DNA from: Polyodon spathula
Taxonomy: Eukaryota > Chordata > Actinopteri > Acipenseriformes > Polyodontidae
Assembly (NCBI RefSeq): GCF_017654505.1
Contig: NC_054534.1
Span: 18,175,193-18,239,192 of the forward strand
Reading direction: 5' to 3'
Length of the DNA stretch: 64,000 nt
The translations under genes and the position numbers were made by a program. Below the pieces are notes generated by a model. That model ran no database searches and was not told the DNA's origin. It saw only the letters and a list, made by a program, of their open reading frames with translations. Position 1 is the first letter of the stretch. Every line of letters starts with the position of its first letter. Shown piece after piece: positions 32,778 through 43,717 of this stretch.

Positions 32778-32938
32778 GCAGGGCTTCTCAAACTTGATCC
32801 TGGGGACCCCCTGTGGCTGCTGATTTTCGTTCCAACCGAGCACTCAATTACTTAACTTTACCCTTAATTGAACTGATAATTTGCTTAATTAGACCTTTTT
32901 ACTTGTTTTCAGCTCAAAAATTTCTTCTTTTAGAATTT
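32778..32938 (+). mobile_element. hAT-like terminal segment replacing the LINE catalytic core
   Basis: GCAGGGCTTCTCAAACTTG, CTGGGGACCCCCTGTGGCTG and TTCCAACC followed by AATTACTTAA is a frequent vertebrate repeat head with a hAT-like CAGGG start. No matching inverted end precedes the return to LINE sequence at 32940. The roughly 500 bases of LINE expected here are missing, so this is a replacement and not a simple insertion. Confidence 0.5.
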
Positions 32939-33407
32939 GTAGGGAAGCTATAAAAAAGGCCAACAAGATTCTGCAATACATAGTGAAAAGTGTTGAATTT
33001 AAATAAAGGGAAGTCATGTTAAAATTTTACAATGCATTAGTAAGACCTCATCTAGAATATCGTGTCCAGGTCTGGTCAGCACGCTACAAAAAGGATATCG
33101 CTGCCCTAAAAAGAGTGCAAAGAAGAGCAATCAGAATTATTCTGGGTTGAAAAGGGATGTCATATGCAGACAGGCTATAATAATTTAATCTATTCAGTTT
33201 TGAACAAAGAAGACTATGCGGCAATTTGATTCAAGCATTACAAATCCTAAAAGGTATTGACAATGTCGACCCAAGGGACTTTTTCGACATGAAAAAAGAA
33301 ACAAGGACCAGAGGTCACAAATGGATATTAGATAAAGGGGCATTCAGAACAGAAAATATGAGGCATTTTTTTACACAGAGAATCGTGGGAATCTGGAACC
33401 AACTCCC

Positions 33408-33678
33408 AAACTCGTAACACCCTACTTCCTTTACTCGATAGCCCTTCTCATCTCGAGGTTGACTGGTTGGTTGAACTGTGTTTTGACACCCTTCGTTACC
33501 TTCAGTTGTACCTGTCCTTAGGGACACCTTTGAGAAGTTTGTGGGAACATCCAGGTACAGGACTCCTATAATAACCAGACAAGACTCCGTTTTCCCCCAC
33601 CGTTGATTTTACATCCTTCGCACAAGGTTACAAGATTACACACACAACATATATATATATAATATAAGATAGACATAT
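33408..33678. mobile_element. 271-bp insert in LINE copy c, unclassified
   Basis: Inserted between CCAACTCCC and CAGTAATGTT, which are adjacent in the other LINE copies. The insert ends in a short TA-rich stretch. No target duplication is evident and no family is recognised. Confidence 0.6.
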
Positions 33679-33825
33679 CAGTAATGTTATTGAAGCTGAC
33701 ACCCTGGGATCCTTCAAGAAGCTGCTTGATGAGATTTTGGGATCAATAAGCTACTAACAACCAAATGAGCAAGATGGGCCGAATGGCCTCCTCTCATTTG
33801 TAAACTCTCTTTTGTTCTTATATAA

Positions 33826-36204
33826 ATAATAATATATAATATTTCCAAAATTTGTGTCTCTTTCAAAACTGCACATGTGACTTTTATAGTGAATAGAAGT
33901 GCATGACAGGTAAGATTTATGGAATTATTTCATTAGCTATAACACCTGAGGAAAACAAATATAAAATGCATATTAATCAAATAAGGTCCTATTTTCTTTG
34001 TCATTGCCATTGTTACTGTATATGGGCGTAATCTTATCCAGATGAGATAGTGATCTGATGCCAGTGTTGGCTATGCTGCCAACATGAACCATGTTGCAAG
34101 CTAAAACCTCCATCAATCAATCTCCTTAACAACAGCACTTACACACATTTTGTGACGCTAGCTTTTATTTAATCTTTGGTCATTTTCCAGGTTGTAGATC
34201 TTTTTTTTAGTGCACTTCTTGAAGATTGCTGGTGGGCTCAACGATAGTTTCTGATAATATAAAGGCTGTCTTCCAATATAATTAAACGACTTCAAACATT
34301 TTACATGCTAGCATATAATAGTGGTCTGTCCATAAGTTTGTATTTAATAACAACATTATATCTGAAGTGTTTTACAGATCAGTATACAAGAAAGATAGCA
34401 GGGGCAATTGTCTTTAGGAAACCAGGTGTTAGTAGGCGTTAAATACGTGCTGAAGGCATCCACTTTTTTGCAGGTCCCTAAATGTCAGCTGTATTTAGGA
34501 ATGGAGATTGATATTAATGGATGTCAATTTTATTTATGCACTGTTTCATGAAATACATTTTGCTTTCTGTAAATGACTAAGTTAGAGTTACAATGTATTA
34601 TGACTCCATGTGAAAGTATTTACCTGCTGGGTGAGATGGTTATGTCTGTATTTTTATGTCTGTCTGAAATTGATATCTGTGTCTTCTGGAAGTTTTTATT
34701 GTCCCTTATTGGCAGCAGAGGGGTTAAAAGCCAGTTTAGGACTGCTGAAATTGCCACTGCAAGTAGGAATAAATAATCCTACATCATTTAATAAGGACAT
34801 TAATTACACACGTAGCAACCTACCTGCAAAAAAATCCTGGGATGGAAACAGACAAATTGTTGTTAAATGTCAATGACTTATCTGTCTTCATAGGGATCTT
34901 GCCCTGAGAACTAACACTGTTCCTGAGGTTACAAGACCAGTGTTTCTGAGCACCCCAAACTACAAAAATAATGATAATAATAGGAAGACCCCGGTCTGAG
35001 TAATACTTTGCATTTTATTTTGTGTTTTCCTTACTGTTCACCTTTTTGGTAATATAGTGTGTCTGGTTGACAATCCCCCTGGTTCTATCCTTAGCCACAG
35101 TTTTTTTTTTTTGTTCAACTTAAACCAAGAACTATTTTTAAAGGGAAGCAACACCGATAGAGTAGTGATATTATGATCCACAGCTGCCTAAATCATGCTA
35201 TAGATTCATGACTCATTCCTGCACAACTGGCTTATAATCTCAGATAATTGCTTTGTTGTTTGCTTTCCTTAAAAAACAGCAATGAGTCATTGTACATTTG
35301 TTTTCCCCTGATATTTATGTGTTGCAAACTTTTTTTTTTTTGCCTCAAGGTAAAACATCTCTTGAAATTTGCTTCTTAGACTATTAATAATCTTGATTCT
35401 TAAACAACAGTGTCTCACCATCATTAAAATTATACTCCAGATGCTTATAGGTTTTAAATCCATGCTGATGGCATTTACTTTTTTGTAGACCCCCAATGTC
35501 ATAAATGTAAAAAGCAAGTGGCACAGTTAAGGTATTGACAAAGGAAAATATTTTTAATTAAGCAATAAACTGAAAAATATATATGTAAACAACAAAATAC
35601 AGCTTATGGTGGACATGTATCAAGATTAACTGCATATATATAAAACGTCGGTTTCGTGACATTCCGTGAAATTCGTTTTTTAAATTTTGTTTTTATTGTC
35701 ATTTATGAATTTTCCAGGCCCCTATGACTGCTGCCATAATACTGTTTCCTTTCAGCTGCTTTCTGACTTTTTCTTTGCACCCAAATAAGACCAATTTGAA
35801 ATCGGTCTTATTTGTGGACCCTTTTAGGGCCGGTGCAGCTGTTCCGCCACAAATTATAAATCTCATTTTAATATCACAGATTTCATTTACAAATGAGCCT
35901 CACCTACAATTTGCATATGCATATAATTAAGGCTTGATGAGCCTTAAAGGGGAAATTTTACTGGGAACATTTTAGTTTTTTAAAGGAGGCTGAATAACTG
36001 AGCAAAGTCCATGAATGAGTTTTGCTTAAAAACAAGAACTATGTTAACCCAAGACTGCTAAAGTTGTGATTTCAATGGTAACATAAATGTAGGCGTTTTC
36101 CATTTATAGGACTGTTTTAAAGACTTTAGAACCATAACAACATGAGTGTTGCAGTACTGTGCTGTATCCTTGTATTATTCACCAGATTGAGGCTATTAAA
36201 ACCA
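33826..36204. other. No gene recognised; two perfect small hairpins
   Basis: CAAATAAGACC (35782-35792) and its exact inverse (35804-35814) flank an 11-base loop. TTAAGGCT/AGCCTTAA with a 5-base loop lies at 35927-35947. They are 110 bases apart. No ORF over 90 codons and no recognisable domain. Confidence 0.5.
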
Positions 36205-36296
36205 TTGGAAACTAGTTTTCAGTTACAGACATTTCAGACTTACAAACACCCTCCATTCCGAAGGTGTTCGTAGTTCCAAGGTTCTACTGTATTAGC
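36205..36296 (-). mobile_element. pogo/Tigger-like terminal fragment
   Basis: On the minus strand it starts TACAGTAGAACCTTGGAAC and continues with ACGAACACCTTCGGAATGG and a diverged repeat (TTTGTAAGTCTG). This is the style of pogo-type ends. Only one end is seen. Confidence 0.55.
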
Positions 36297-36577
36297 AAAA
36301 TATTTCAGAAGCAAATAGTGTCATGAAAAATCATGTGCCAATAAAACCAAGGTGTTTATTGAGATTTAGGGTTCAATTAAGTTCTAAATCATATCTTCTC
36401 ATACTGTAATAACCTTATTTAGTATGTCAAAACAAATTAAGCTTAACATGATTGTAAGATTGTAAGATTCTTCATCATGTAGTATGGCTGAATCAAACAC
36501 TGAAACAGGGAGCAACCAATTTCTTCTCTGTGGAGGCCATTCCTGCTATGTTATGAATACAAAGAAGGTAGACATGA

Positions 36578-37323
36578 AGGGTCGATTGTAGCATACCAAA
36601 GTTAATCCACTTGATGTGTCTAACTAGCAGATTAAGCAGGTTTAGTCCACTTGCTTGGACTAAAGATAGTGCACTTGTTAATCCTGATTGCATCGTACCA
36701 GACGATAATCACCACAGGTGGATCATGATTGCAGCGTACCAAATCGTATGTGAGATGATCCTGTTCAGGTGGATTAACTTAGTACTATGAAGTATAAGAC
36801 TAACTTAGTACGCTTGCTCGCCCTACGTTTATACAGCACATTTTAAAACAAAGACAGCTCCATTGTTCTCCATAATGGCGTCTGAAATTTGTTAAAATGA
36901 AATGTGAAGCCTTCAGAAGCATTTTGTTCAGTAAGGTTCACTTGCCGATGCCGAGTTGCATGAAGAGCTTCATGTTCAGTGCAAGGTACTGTAGACCCCC
37001 ATAACCAAGTGTCTCAAGTGAAAGGCATCACTAAAATGTAACAGAATACAGAACTATATTCAACATTTTAAATTATTATATAAAATTGACAATTTCACTA
37101 TGTGCATTATATCATTACCTTGTATCGTTGATACACAATATTAAGCAATTATACATTTTCTAGGTAGTCTGAGAATGTAGAATTTAAATATGTGGCACCT
37201 ATTTTTCTTTTTTCTCATTTATTTGATTGAGGAACAAAATATTAAGACTGGTGTTGTTTTATTCATAAAAACGTTGCAAAAACTTTAAAGTGCCACACTA
37301 TAAGATACTCCTTTATATTATTA

Positions 37324-37394
<71 letters not shown>

Positions 37395-37960
37395 TGCATG
37401 TTTGATGGATTCAATTTAAGCCACTGAAACATCATATGTTTAATTAGTATTATATAAACAACAAACGTAACATTCAGTGTCAATGCAACAATAGGGTACC
37501 GGCAAGTAAAAATGTGCGGAATGTGCACAAAAAGAGAAGTACAATTAGGCCTATCAATATATATTATGAATATGTATTTTGTTTTCCCAAATCATGCCTA
37601 ATGTAGCTTTTATCATTAATATGCCTATATGTATTACTGTATTTGCTTTTTTCATATTTATGACTTTTTCTTGACGGTGCTTTCAATATCCTCAATGTTT
37701 TTAATCAAGTGTTCATAATGACGATGTACAAGATGTCTGGGTTTGTCTTTATACCTTAAATCGTGAATTTCATCCATACTTGTAGAGGCTTATTATGGGT
37801 TAGTCCTCATTGTCTGGCTAACTTGTTCAGACTGGCTAAACCACTTGCTGTTTGGTACGCTGCAATCAGGACAAACTTAGTAGAGATCTGCAGGATTTGC
37901 TAGACCGCATTTTAGTCTGCTTGATGCTGACTAAGCCACTGGTACACTGCAGTCGACCCT
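36578..37960. mobile_element. Element with terminal and subterminal inverted repeats (Harbinger-like?)
   Basis: The ends AGGGTCGATTGTAGCATACCA (36578-36598) and the inverted AGGGTCGACTGCAGTGTACCA (37960-37940) differ at few positions. The core GATTGCAGCGTACCA-like motif recurs on the same strand at 36686-36700 and 36727-36741, and inverted at 37853-37868. That gives three copies at the left and two at the right, all pointing inward. The interior (1.38 kb) has a TAA microsatellite and no transposase. Three-base target duplications typical of PIF/Harbinger were not found, so the superfamily is unsure. Confidence 0.7.
37326..37393. repeat. (TAA)n microsatellite
   Basis: About 22 units within the inverted-repeat element. 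Confidence 0.97.
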
Positions 37961-38531
37961 AGGAGATCTAGTAGACACTTGTAGTGTCAGTAGGAGGAAT
38001 AAACACGAAGCACTCAGAATTTTGATGATTTCAGATACAGTCTCATACCACTCATATAAGATTAGATCTATGGATTGAATTGTAGTTATTTTATTTTCAA
38101 AATTTTAAAATAAACAAAAATGTTGTACACAATGGAGTATTTAACCTTTACATTAATAAAATACAAATACATGAGCCTATTACCAAAGGAAAGCAGTGCT
38201 TGAGTTCAAAATGTGTTTTTTAAATTTAAAAATAGCATCTCTGATTCGTCAAATAGGAGCCTAATTTGTTTAACACTGTTTTACAAAAGAAATCAGTTAT
38301 GCAGGGCCATTCACTACCAACAGAAATGCAGCTTCAGAGGTAAGGAAACAGGAATCGTGGAAAGGATCTAAACTTCATTAAAGATCCCCTAAATGTCTCT
38401 TCCACTGGCTCAAAAATGTGGAGCATCCGTACAGCCGCAGCCATCATTAACAGAATGATCCCTGAGCCAGAATGTGAGACATCAGCAACGCCTGCAGCAG
38501 CTATCAAGAGTACCAGAATCTTTCAAAACAC
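37961..38531. other. No gene recognised
   Basis: AT-rich to about 38300, then more balanced sequence up to the solo LTR. Nothing identified. Confidence 0.45.
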
Positions 38532-38536
38532 CACCC

Positions 38537-38957
38537 TGTGGCAGAGCAAAGCTCTGCTCTTTTTAAATTGGCAGGGATGGGGTTAATTTCCCCTACCTGC
38601 CTGGGTTTATTATGTTCAGGTGGCTGGGGTTGATTAGTTGATTAGGTTAATTAACGATCAATCAGCGCCCAGCCACCTGACATAAAAGGAGGCCTCTGCT
38701 TCTCATTTAGGAGGAGGGAGCTGAGGAAGCAGGTTGGTGGTTTGTGTGTATGTTTGAAAGTTTGAATCCAGTGAAGGCATTGCCCAGCCTGGAAATTGTT
38801 ATTTTTGTTATTGTTGCTTTTTGTCTTGCTTTATTTGTGTTTAAATCCCTTTATTTTGGCCCTTGTGCCCTTTCATTTTTGTGTTTATTTATAATAAGTT
38901 TTTTTTTTTGAACTACAGACTGTCTCTGGGCCTCTATCCACTCGCCAGCCTGCCACG
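38537..38957 (+). mobile_element. Solo LTR, family A (TSD CACCC)
   Basis: Starts TGTGGCAGAGC and ends TGCCACG (the last base differs from the usual A). Direct repeats CACCC lie at 38532-38536 and 38958-38962. It matches both LTRs of the 25.3-kb element along its length, lacking one TGATTAAA unit in the loop region and the GGTTTTT repeats. Confidence 0.92.
38617..38689 (+). promoter_or_regulatory. LTR-A palindrome plus TATA box (solo LTR)
   Basis: Perfect CAGGTGGCTGGG/CCCAGCCACCTG arms with GATTAG in the loop and ACATAAAAGG adjacent. Confidence 0.78.
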
Positions 38958-38962
38958 CACCC

Positions 38963-39869
38963 ATATGTCTGTTTTGTAACCAGATGTGGCGCAAGTTTCC
39001 CACACATTAAACAAGAATCTCAGCCTCCCTCATTGTAACAGCAAACACAACAAGGTAATTAAGCGAGAAGAGCCTAACGGTCACCAATATGGTGACCATT
39101 AAGGAGAGAGATTGCTTGGCATTGGCAAGTGTCTTAACTGCGGCACATTTAAGGATCTTGCTCCCTCATCTAACACCAATGTGTTTGTTTTTTCTATTAA
39201 GGGGTTATTCCAAGGATTCTTATTAGTTTTAGTATCATTAAGCAGGATTTTCCTCTACCTTTATTACTGTAAGTGATAAATGTAATTGCATAATGTCCTT
39301 GCCTCTATTGTCCCTTACTTCAGTGCTGTTTTCCCTTTGGTATTTCCACATGCTGTTTATCTTAGACAAATATTTTAAAAAGTAAATATAATAATGAAGA
39401 GAAGGTCATGCAATTGTGAAAGTGAACTTCCAAACCTTGTTGACAGTGTTCCATATAATAGATGTGAAGTTAGCTTACCATTTTATATGTATTTTTGCCA
39501 CGTCATATGTATTTTTATGAACATTTTTCACTCATCAACCACAACACAATCAATGTCACATTCATGATTAATGACAAAACACTCATAAGATCAGCCCAAA
39601 ATGTGTGCCTCAGGTGGAAATAGTGAACAGTGGTCTTCATAGTTAAACTGTGCTGCAAAAAGGAATTTCATGTACCTACATTTTACCAAGAGAACGGGAA
39701 CAGTGGTTTCAACAATCTTCAATGAAATGCTCTGGCAGGAAAAGCTGTGCTGTATAACATCTTTTAATGAAGTTGTTCATGAATACAGTTAAATATAATG
39801 TGGGGATTCCATGTGTAAAGTTCTTGTTCATTATATATGTTATGGTAAAAGTCCATATCTGGTCAATCA
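38963..39869. other. No gene; perfect palindrome at 39079-39097
   Basis: GGTCACCAATATGGTGACC has 7-base arms and a 5-base loop. No ORF or known repeat around it. Confidence 0.5.
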
Positions 39870-39995
39870 CTTACCGGTAAATGTCAGCATTTACCAAATA
39901 AGAGGGTAAATGTCAGAAATTATGGAAAAATACTTGGCTTTTTGGACATTTACCAATTAATCTTGTGATTTACTGAAGCGTATTGGTAAATGCAA
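39870..39995. repeat. Cluster of GGTAAATGTCAG-type motifs in both orientations
   Basis: Direct copies at about 39877-39888 and 39904-39916, inverted TTTACCA copies near 39890-39897 and 39948-39957, and GGTAAATGC near 39984. Dense inverted motifs of this kind are common in subterminal regions of DNA transposons. No terminal repeats were delimited. Confidence 0.5.
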
Positions 39996-42338
39996 GTATA
40001 TCAAAGAATATGTTTATTCTTGCATATAAAATAATCAGTGTTAAAAAAATATATATATATATATTTCTGCATACACATTTTCCATCAACAAAAAACATTC
40101 ATGTTGAACAATATATTTATTTCTGTATATCATTTTCCATTAACAAAATAATCATTAATGAGCTTATAGTAATGCACAATTTAACATTTCAACATGCTAC
40201 TGAACAATATTGTGATCCACTTATATAGAACAACCAACGTTGTGTTAAATTTGCGTATAAAACAATTCATAATGGTGTTGAAGGATATTGTACTCCCAAT
40301 ACATAGTCATTTAATGTTAAATGCAAACGAAATATTTTAGGACCTTTGTTATGACACAAAATGTGGCAAATGCATATATAACTTTGCAGAATTATATGTT
40401 AAACATTTTCTTATCAGTGAATAACAAAACACAATAAATACAGTTTTTATTTTTTGTGAGACGATACTGTATGCATCTTAGTAGGAACATTTTGCTATAT
40501 TGGAGAGTACTTTCTTCAGCACTGTTATGACTCTCTACCTTCTGTGGTTATTGTTAAGTACCACTTAGAACAGGAACCCAGCTGAAGAAGCATAATTGTG
40601 ATGTTGTGTTACCATAACAACGACTCAAATTTAAGTATGGACATGAAGATCAGTGGTTATCCTGCTCACAGGTGGAAAAAAAAAGCTGTTATGAGCAAAT
40701 ACTGTATTAGGAGCATGACTTGAAAAACTTGAACAATTTATATTTTGTCAAAAGGGCAATGCTGTTCAACTGTAAAGTTAAATTCATGGTTTTGCAATGG
40801 AATAACAGTGTGTGTGTGCCTGTGCTGTCTTTACAGTAAGGAGGTACAGATATTAACAGTAATAATTTGCTGTAATTAGCAGTACATATATGCATATAAA
40901 TTGTTCTTTGTTTATAGAATTCAGCAGAATTTACAGTTATTTATTACATTACAATTTTTGCATTAAATGCATATTTGTAAATACTGCATTTAAATATTAA
41001 ACTACAGTGACCCTTCACATAGCCGTCCTAACTGTTTATCCACCACGATCAATCTCTTCAACAGCGTTAGTTTATTATTAAACAAAGTAGATTAGTTAAT
41101 ATATTGTAGATCCTACCAAAGTTTTTGTACACTGTGTTGTTTGTGCTCCATGTGCTGCCATTGCTGGCAGTGTCACGCCAACTGTTCAGTGTGTTGATAT
41201 GTAAATAAATCCTGTTTGCCTGAGGGGGGTATAACTTTAACCTTTGTCTCAATCTCCCACGTGTCACTCAGCAGCGAATGCACACACCCTCACAGCAGAT
41301 GGCTACTCTGTCTCAAATACCCTATACCTTTCTAAGGGATTTAGGAGCTCCCTAATAAAAGCTGAATCTCAAAACAATAATTGTGTGAATATAGTAATTG
41401 CTACAGCTGTGTATAATGGGATTTAAAACAGGATTAATTAATCCGACTTTTTACATATCCACCCTTACTCTGGTCCCACCACAGTCAGATATTCATTGGA
41501 TTACTGCACTTCTGAAAACCATAACACCTTGAAGTATGTCACAGTACATACTGCTACATACTATAATCAGAATGTAACATACTTTAAGATGGTATTATTT
41601 TGAAGTACTGTGTCTACTTTTAAGGAGGTTATACTTTTTATTACAATAGTAATTATGCTAAATAGAAAACATAGCCATGGATGCAGACAGCATGTGAATG
41701 GAATACCTTGGCACTTGCTTCTTTTTTGGGGCTCCTTCCGTGAAACTTTCTTCATCAACTCTCATCTATCAACAAAAATTCCTAAATTGTAGTGCAGTTA
41801 CGCCCCCAATAGTCTCTCTACTAAGAAGACACTTTCATGTAAGTGGGTATACTGATTGTATACAATGCCATAGTTTCCAGTTATTTAATGTTGACTATAA
41901 TATAGCTCTAAAAAAAGGGTACAATATACTATTTGCATATGATTTTACTCTGTAGTATTCGTGTTAGGTCTGCATCAGTTTTTCAAAAGAAGTAAAATGG
42001 TTTGTGAGAGTGTTTTGTACATTCTCAAGCCAGGTGCCCTCATCAGTTTTAGTTCCAAAGTGGTGTAATAATTGTTTCATAATACAGCAGTGTTTATATG
42101 TAGCTACATAATTAAATAGTGAGACTTTTGTTGGAATTAATGCTAGCAGGCCTATCACTGTTGAGAAATCAACAGTACTTGATGGCAGTGGGTCCAGAAG
42201 AAACAATTTGTATGAAAGGCTTTTCAGTTTGGAAAAATATAGTGATCACCAAAAAAGCAGTGCACAAGCTTCAGTGGTAAAAATGATTCATTTTGATAAC
42301 AGTTGACCTATTGTTTCTATGAGAAGACGAAGACAAAT

Positions 42339-42373
<35 letters not shown>

Positions 42374-42600
42374 TTCAAAGGCCTTCAAGCAAAAAAGTCA
42401 TAGATGTAAGTCATAACTTCAGAGGTTAACTTACCCTTAGGGCTTACTTTTTCACAGTACTCGTGTTTCATTGGCTCACCCATTGAAGGCTACTGAATAC
42501 TGTATCTTTGGAATCACCAGTATTTTTTTTTACCCAGACACTAGTTTGCATAGCTGTTTCTTATAATATATTATTCTGTACATACAGAGGTTGTAGGTCA
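39996..42600. other. No gene recognised; poly-T at about 42341-42370
   Basis: AT-rich. A T run of about 30 lies near 42341. The minus-strand 80-codon ORF at 41964-42206 is not low-complexity but matches nothing I know and lacks clear splice sites. Confidence 0.45.
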
Positions 42601-42619
42601 TGATCATCTTCTATTTAAG

Positions 42620-42755
42620 TGATAGAGCCCGTCAATGCGGGCTCTACCATGTCGTAGATGACCTCGACTGGAATTATGCATTCCAAGCCGTAGGCGAGGG
42701 CAGTAACGAAAGTCAAGGTCATCTACCACATGGTAGAGCCCGCATCGAGAGGGCT
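42620..42755. repeat. Long imperfect foldback, MITE-like
   Basis: ATGCGGGCTCTACCATGTCG with TAGATGACCTCGAC at the left pairs with the inverted right side (ATGCGGGCTCTACCATGTGG, TAGATGACCTTGAC). Pairing weakens outward through a GATAGAGCCC/GATATAGCCC segment. The central portion (GGAATTATGCATTCC) is itself palindromic. No ORF. Superfamily not assigned. Confidence 0.85.
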
Positions 42756-43320
42756 ATATCGCTATTATAAAACGATTTATTTCTTTATTGTCTCTTTAAA
42801 AAAAACTTTGAAACCTATATTTACGTTGAACTTCTGATATTTCATTGGGTAACCTTCCACTGAGTAAAATAGTCCCTAACATATTTATTTATTGGGGTCT
42901 TACTCATTCTTATTACAATTTATGTGGACATTGCCAGATATAATAAGTGTACAATTGTTGACTCGAAACTTGTTGTTGGAGGCGGGGCGTTGTTCACGCT
43001 GGCAGCTGGATTGTTTGTAGTCGGTGAGGATGGCAAATTTACCCACTCCAGTATTGATATGTTTCTGAATAAATCAAAATTGACATTCATGGTATAAATG
43101 TTTAAGAAGCTTTTTATGTTATCTACAGTGGTCCAAAAGTGCAAGTCAGAGTCATCTTAAAAAGTGTAGGCAAATCTAAAAATGGGTAGCATCTTAAATG
43201 GTCGCAAACAACATACCTGTAAAGGCTAAGGACAAAACATGTTTTAATTAAATGTCAAATATATCAAATATACAACATATATATGACATGGGCAATAAAA
43301 AAATAAAATGACTAACTTAC
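42756..43320. other. Possible intron of the candidate minus-strand gene
   Basis: No recognised repeat. A 74-codon minus-strand ORF at 42920-43144 is mixed in composition, but I could not tie it to the neighbouring exon by splice signals. Confidence 0.35.
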
Positions 43321-43392
43321 CTCATTCAGGATTGTTTTTATGTTCTCATCATCATCATCTTCCTGTGAGGAAGAAGTCATTGTTTCTGGAAC
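43321..43392 (-). CDS. Candidate host-gene exon, 72 bp, acidic N-terminal peptide
   Basis: On the minus strand a T-rich tract and TTCTGTTGTGTAG acceptor precede 72 bases ending GAATGAG, followed by a consensus GTAAGT donor at 43320. The exon is 24 codons in phase 0. It can be read as internal (VPETMTSSSQEDDDDENIK then TILNE) or as a first coding exon from the ATG at 43380, giving 20 residues with a DDDDE run. The strong splice signals at both ends and an open, non-repetitive frame are the evidence. Not recognised, and no adjoining exon was confirmed. No element of the usual repeat families covers it. Confidence 0.5.
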
Positions 43393-43613
43393 CTACACAA
43401 CAGAAAGAAAAAAAAAATATTATCAATCTCAAATCACTATGTTTGCCTTTAGTGTTAGTTGAGGAGACAGATTTTGGTTGAGCAGTACTTAAAAGTTGAT
43501 AATAGGGGTGAGACTCTACAGTCAATTATTTTGATTTTTGAAAGAGAAACATATTTCGAATACCTACTCACATAAAAACCAGATGAATTATATATAGTTA
43601 AAAGCCCTGGTTT

Positions 43614-43717
43614 GAGGAGGATGTGTTAGTTAGCCTCCTGTTTTGTTAACTGATATTCGAGGAGCAGACAAGGATGTCAATTAGCAAGACAGGACATCTA
43701 ACTAACACATCCTCCAA
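43614..43717. repeat. Foldback with perfect 18-bp arms
   Basis: GGAGGATGTGTTAGTTAG (43616-43633) is exactly inverted at 43698-43715, and pairing continues loosely inward (CTGTTTTG/CAAGACAG). A MITE-like hairpin with a loop of about 45 bases. Confidence 0.85.

Larger units (their letters stand above)
32462..33825 (+). mobile_element. CR1/L2-like LINE copy c, twice interrupted
   Basis: Begins NYRPISLTSIICKL, keeps motif A (VYLDFQKAFDKV) and then breaks at 32777. It resumes at 32940 in the post-catalytic region (REAIKKANKI) and ends at GGGCCGAATGGCCTCCTC. Motifs B and C are absent. The C-terminal part is split again at 33408 by a 271-base insert. Just upstream, GGAAACAAAACTGAAC occurs twice in tandem at 32424-32461. 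Confidence 0.85.

Noticed and set aside
41964..42206. 80-codon minus-strand ORF with natural-looking composition
   Set aside because: No splice sites at its ends and no family recognised. Left as unassigned.
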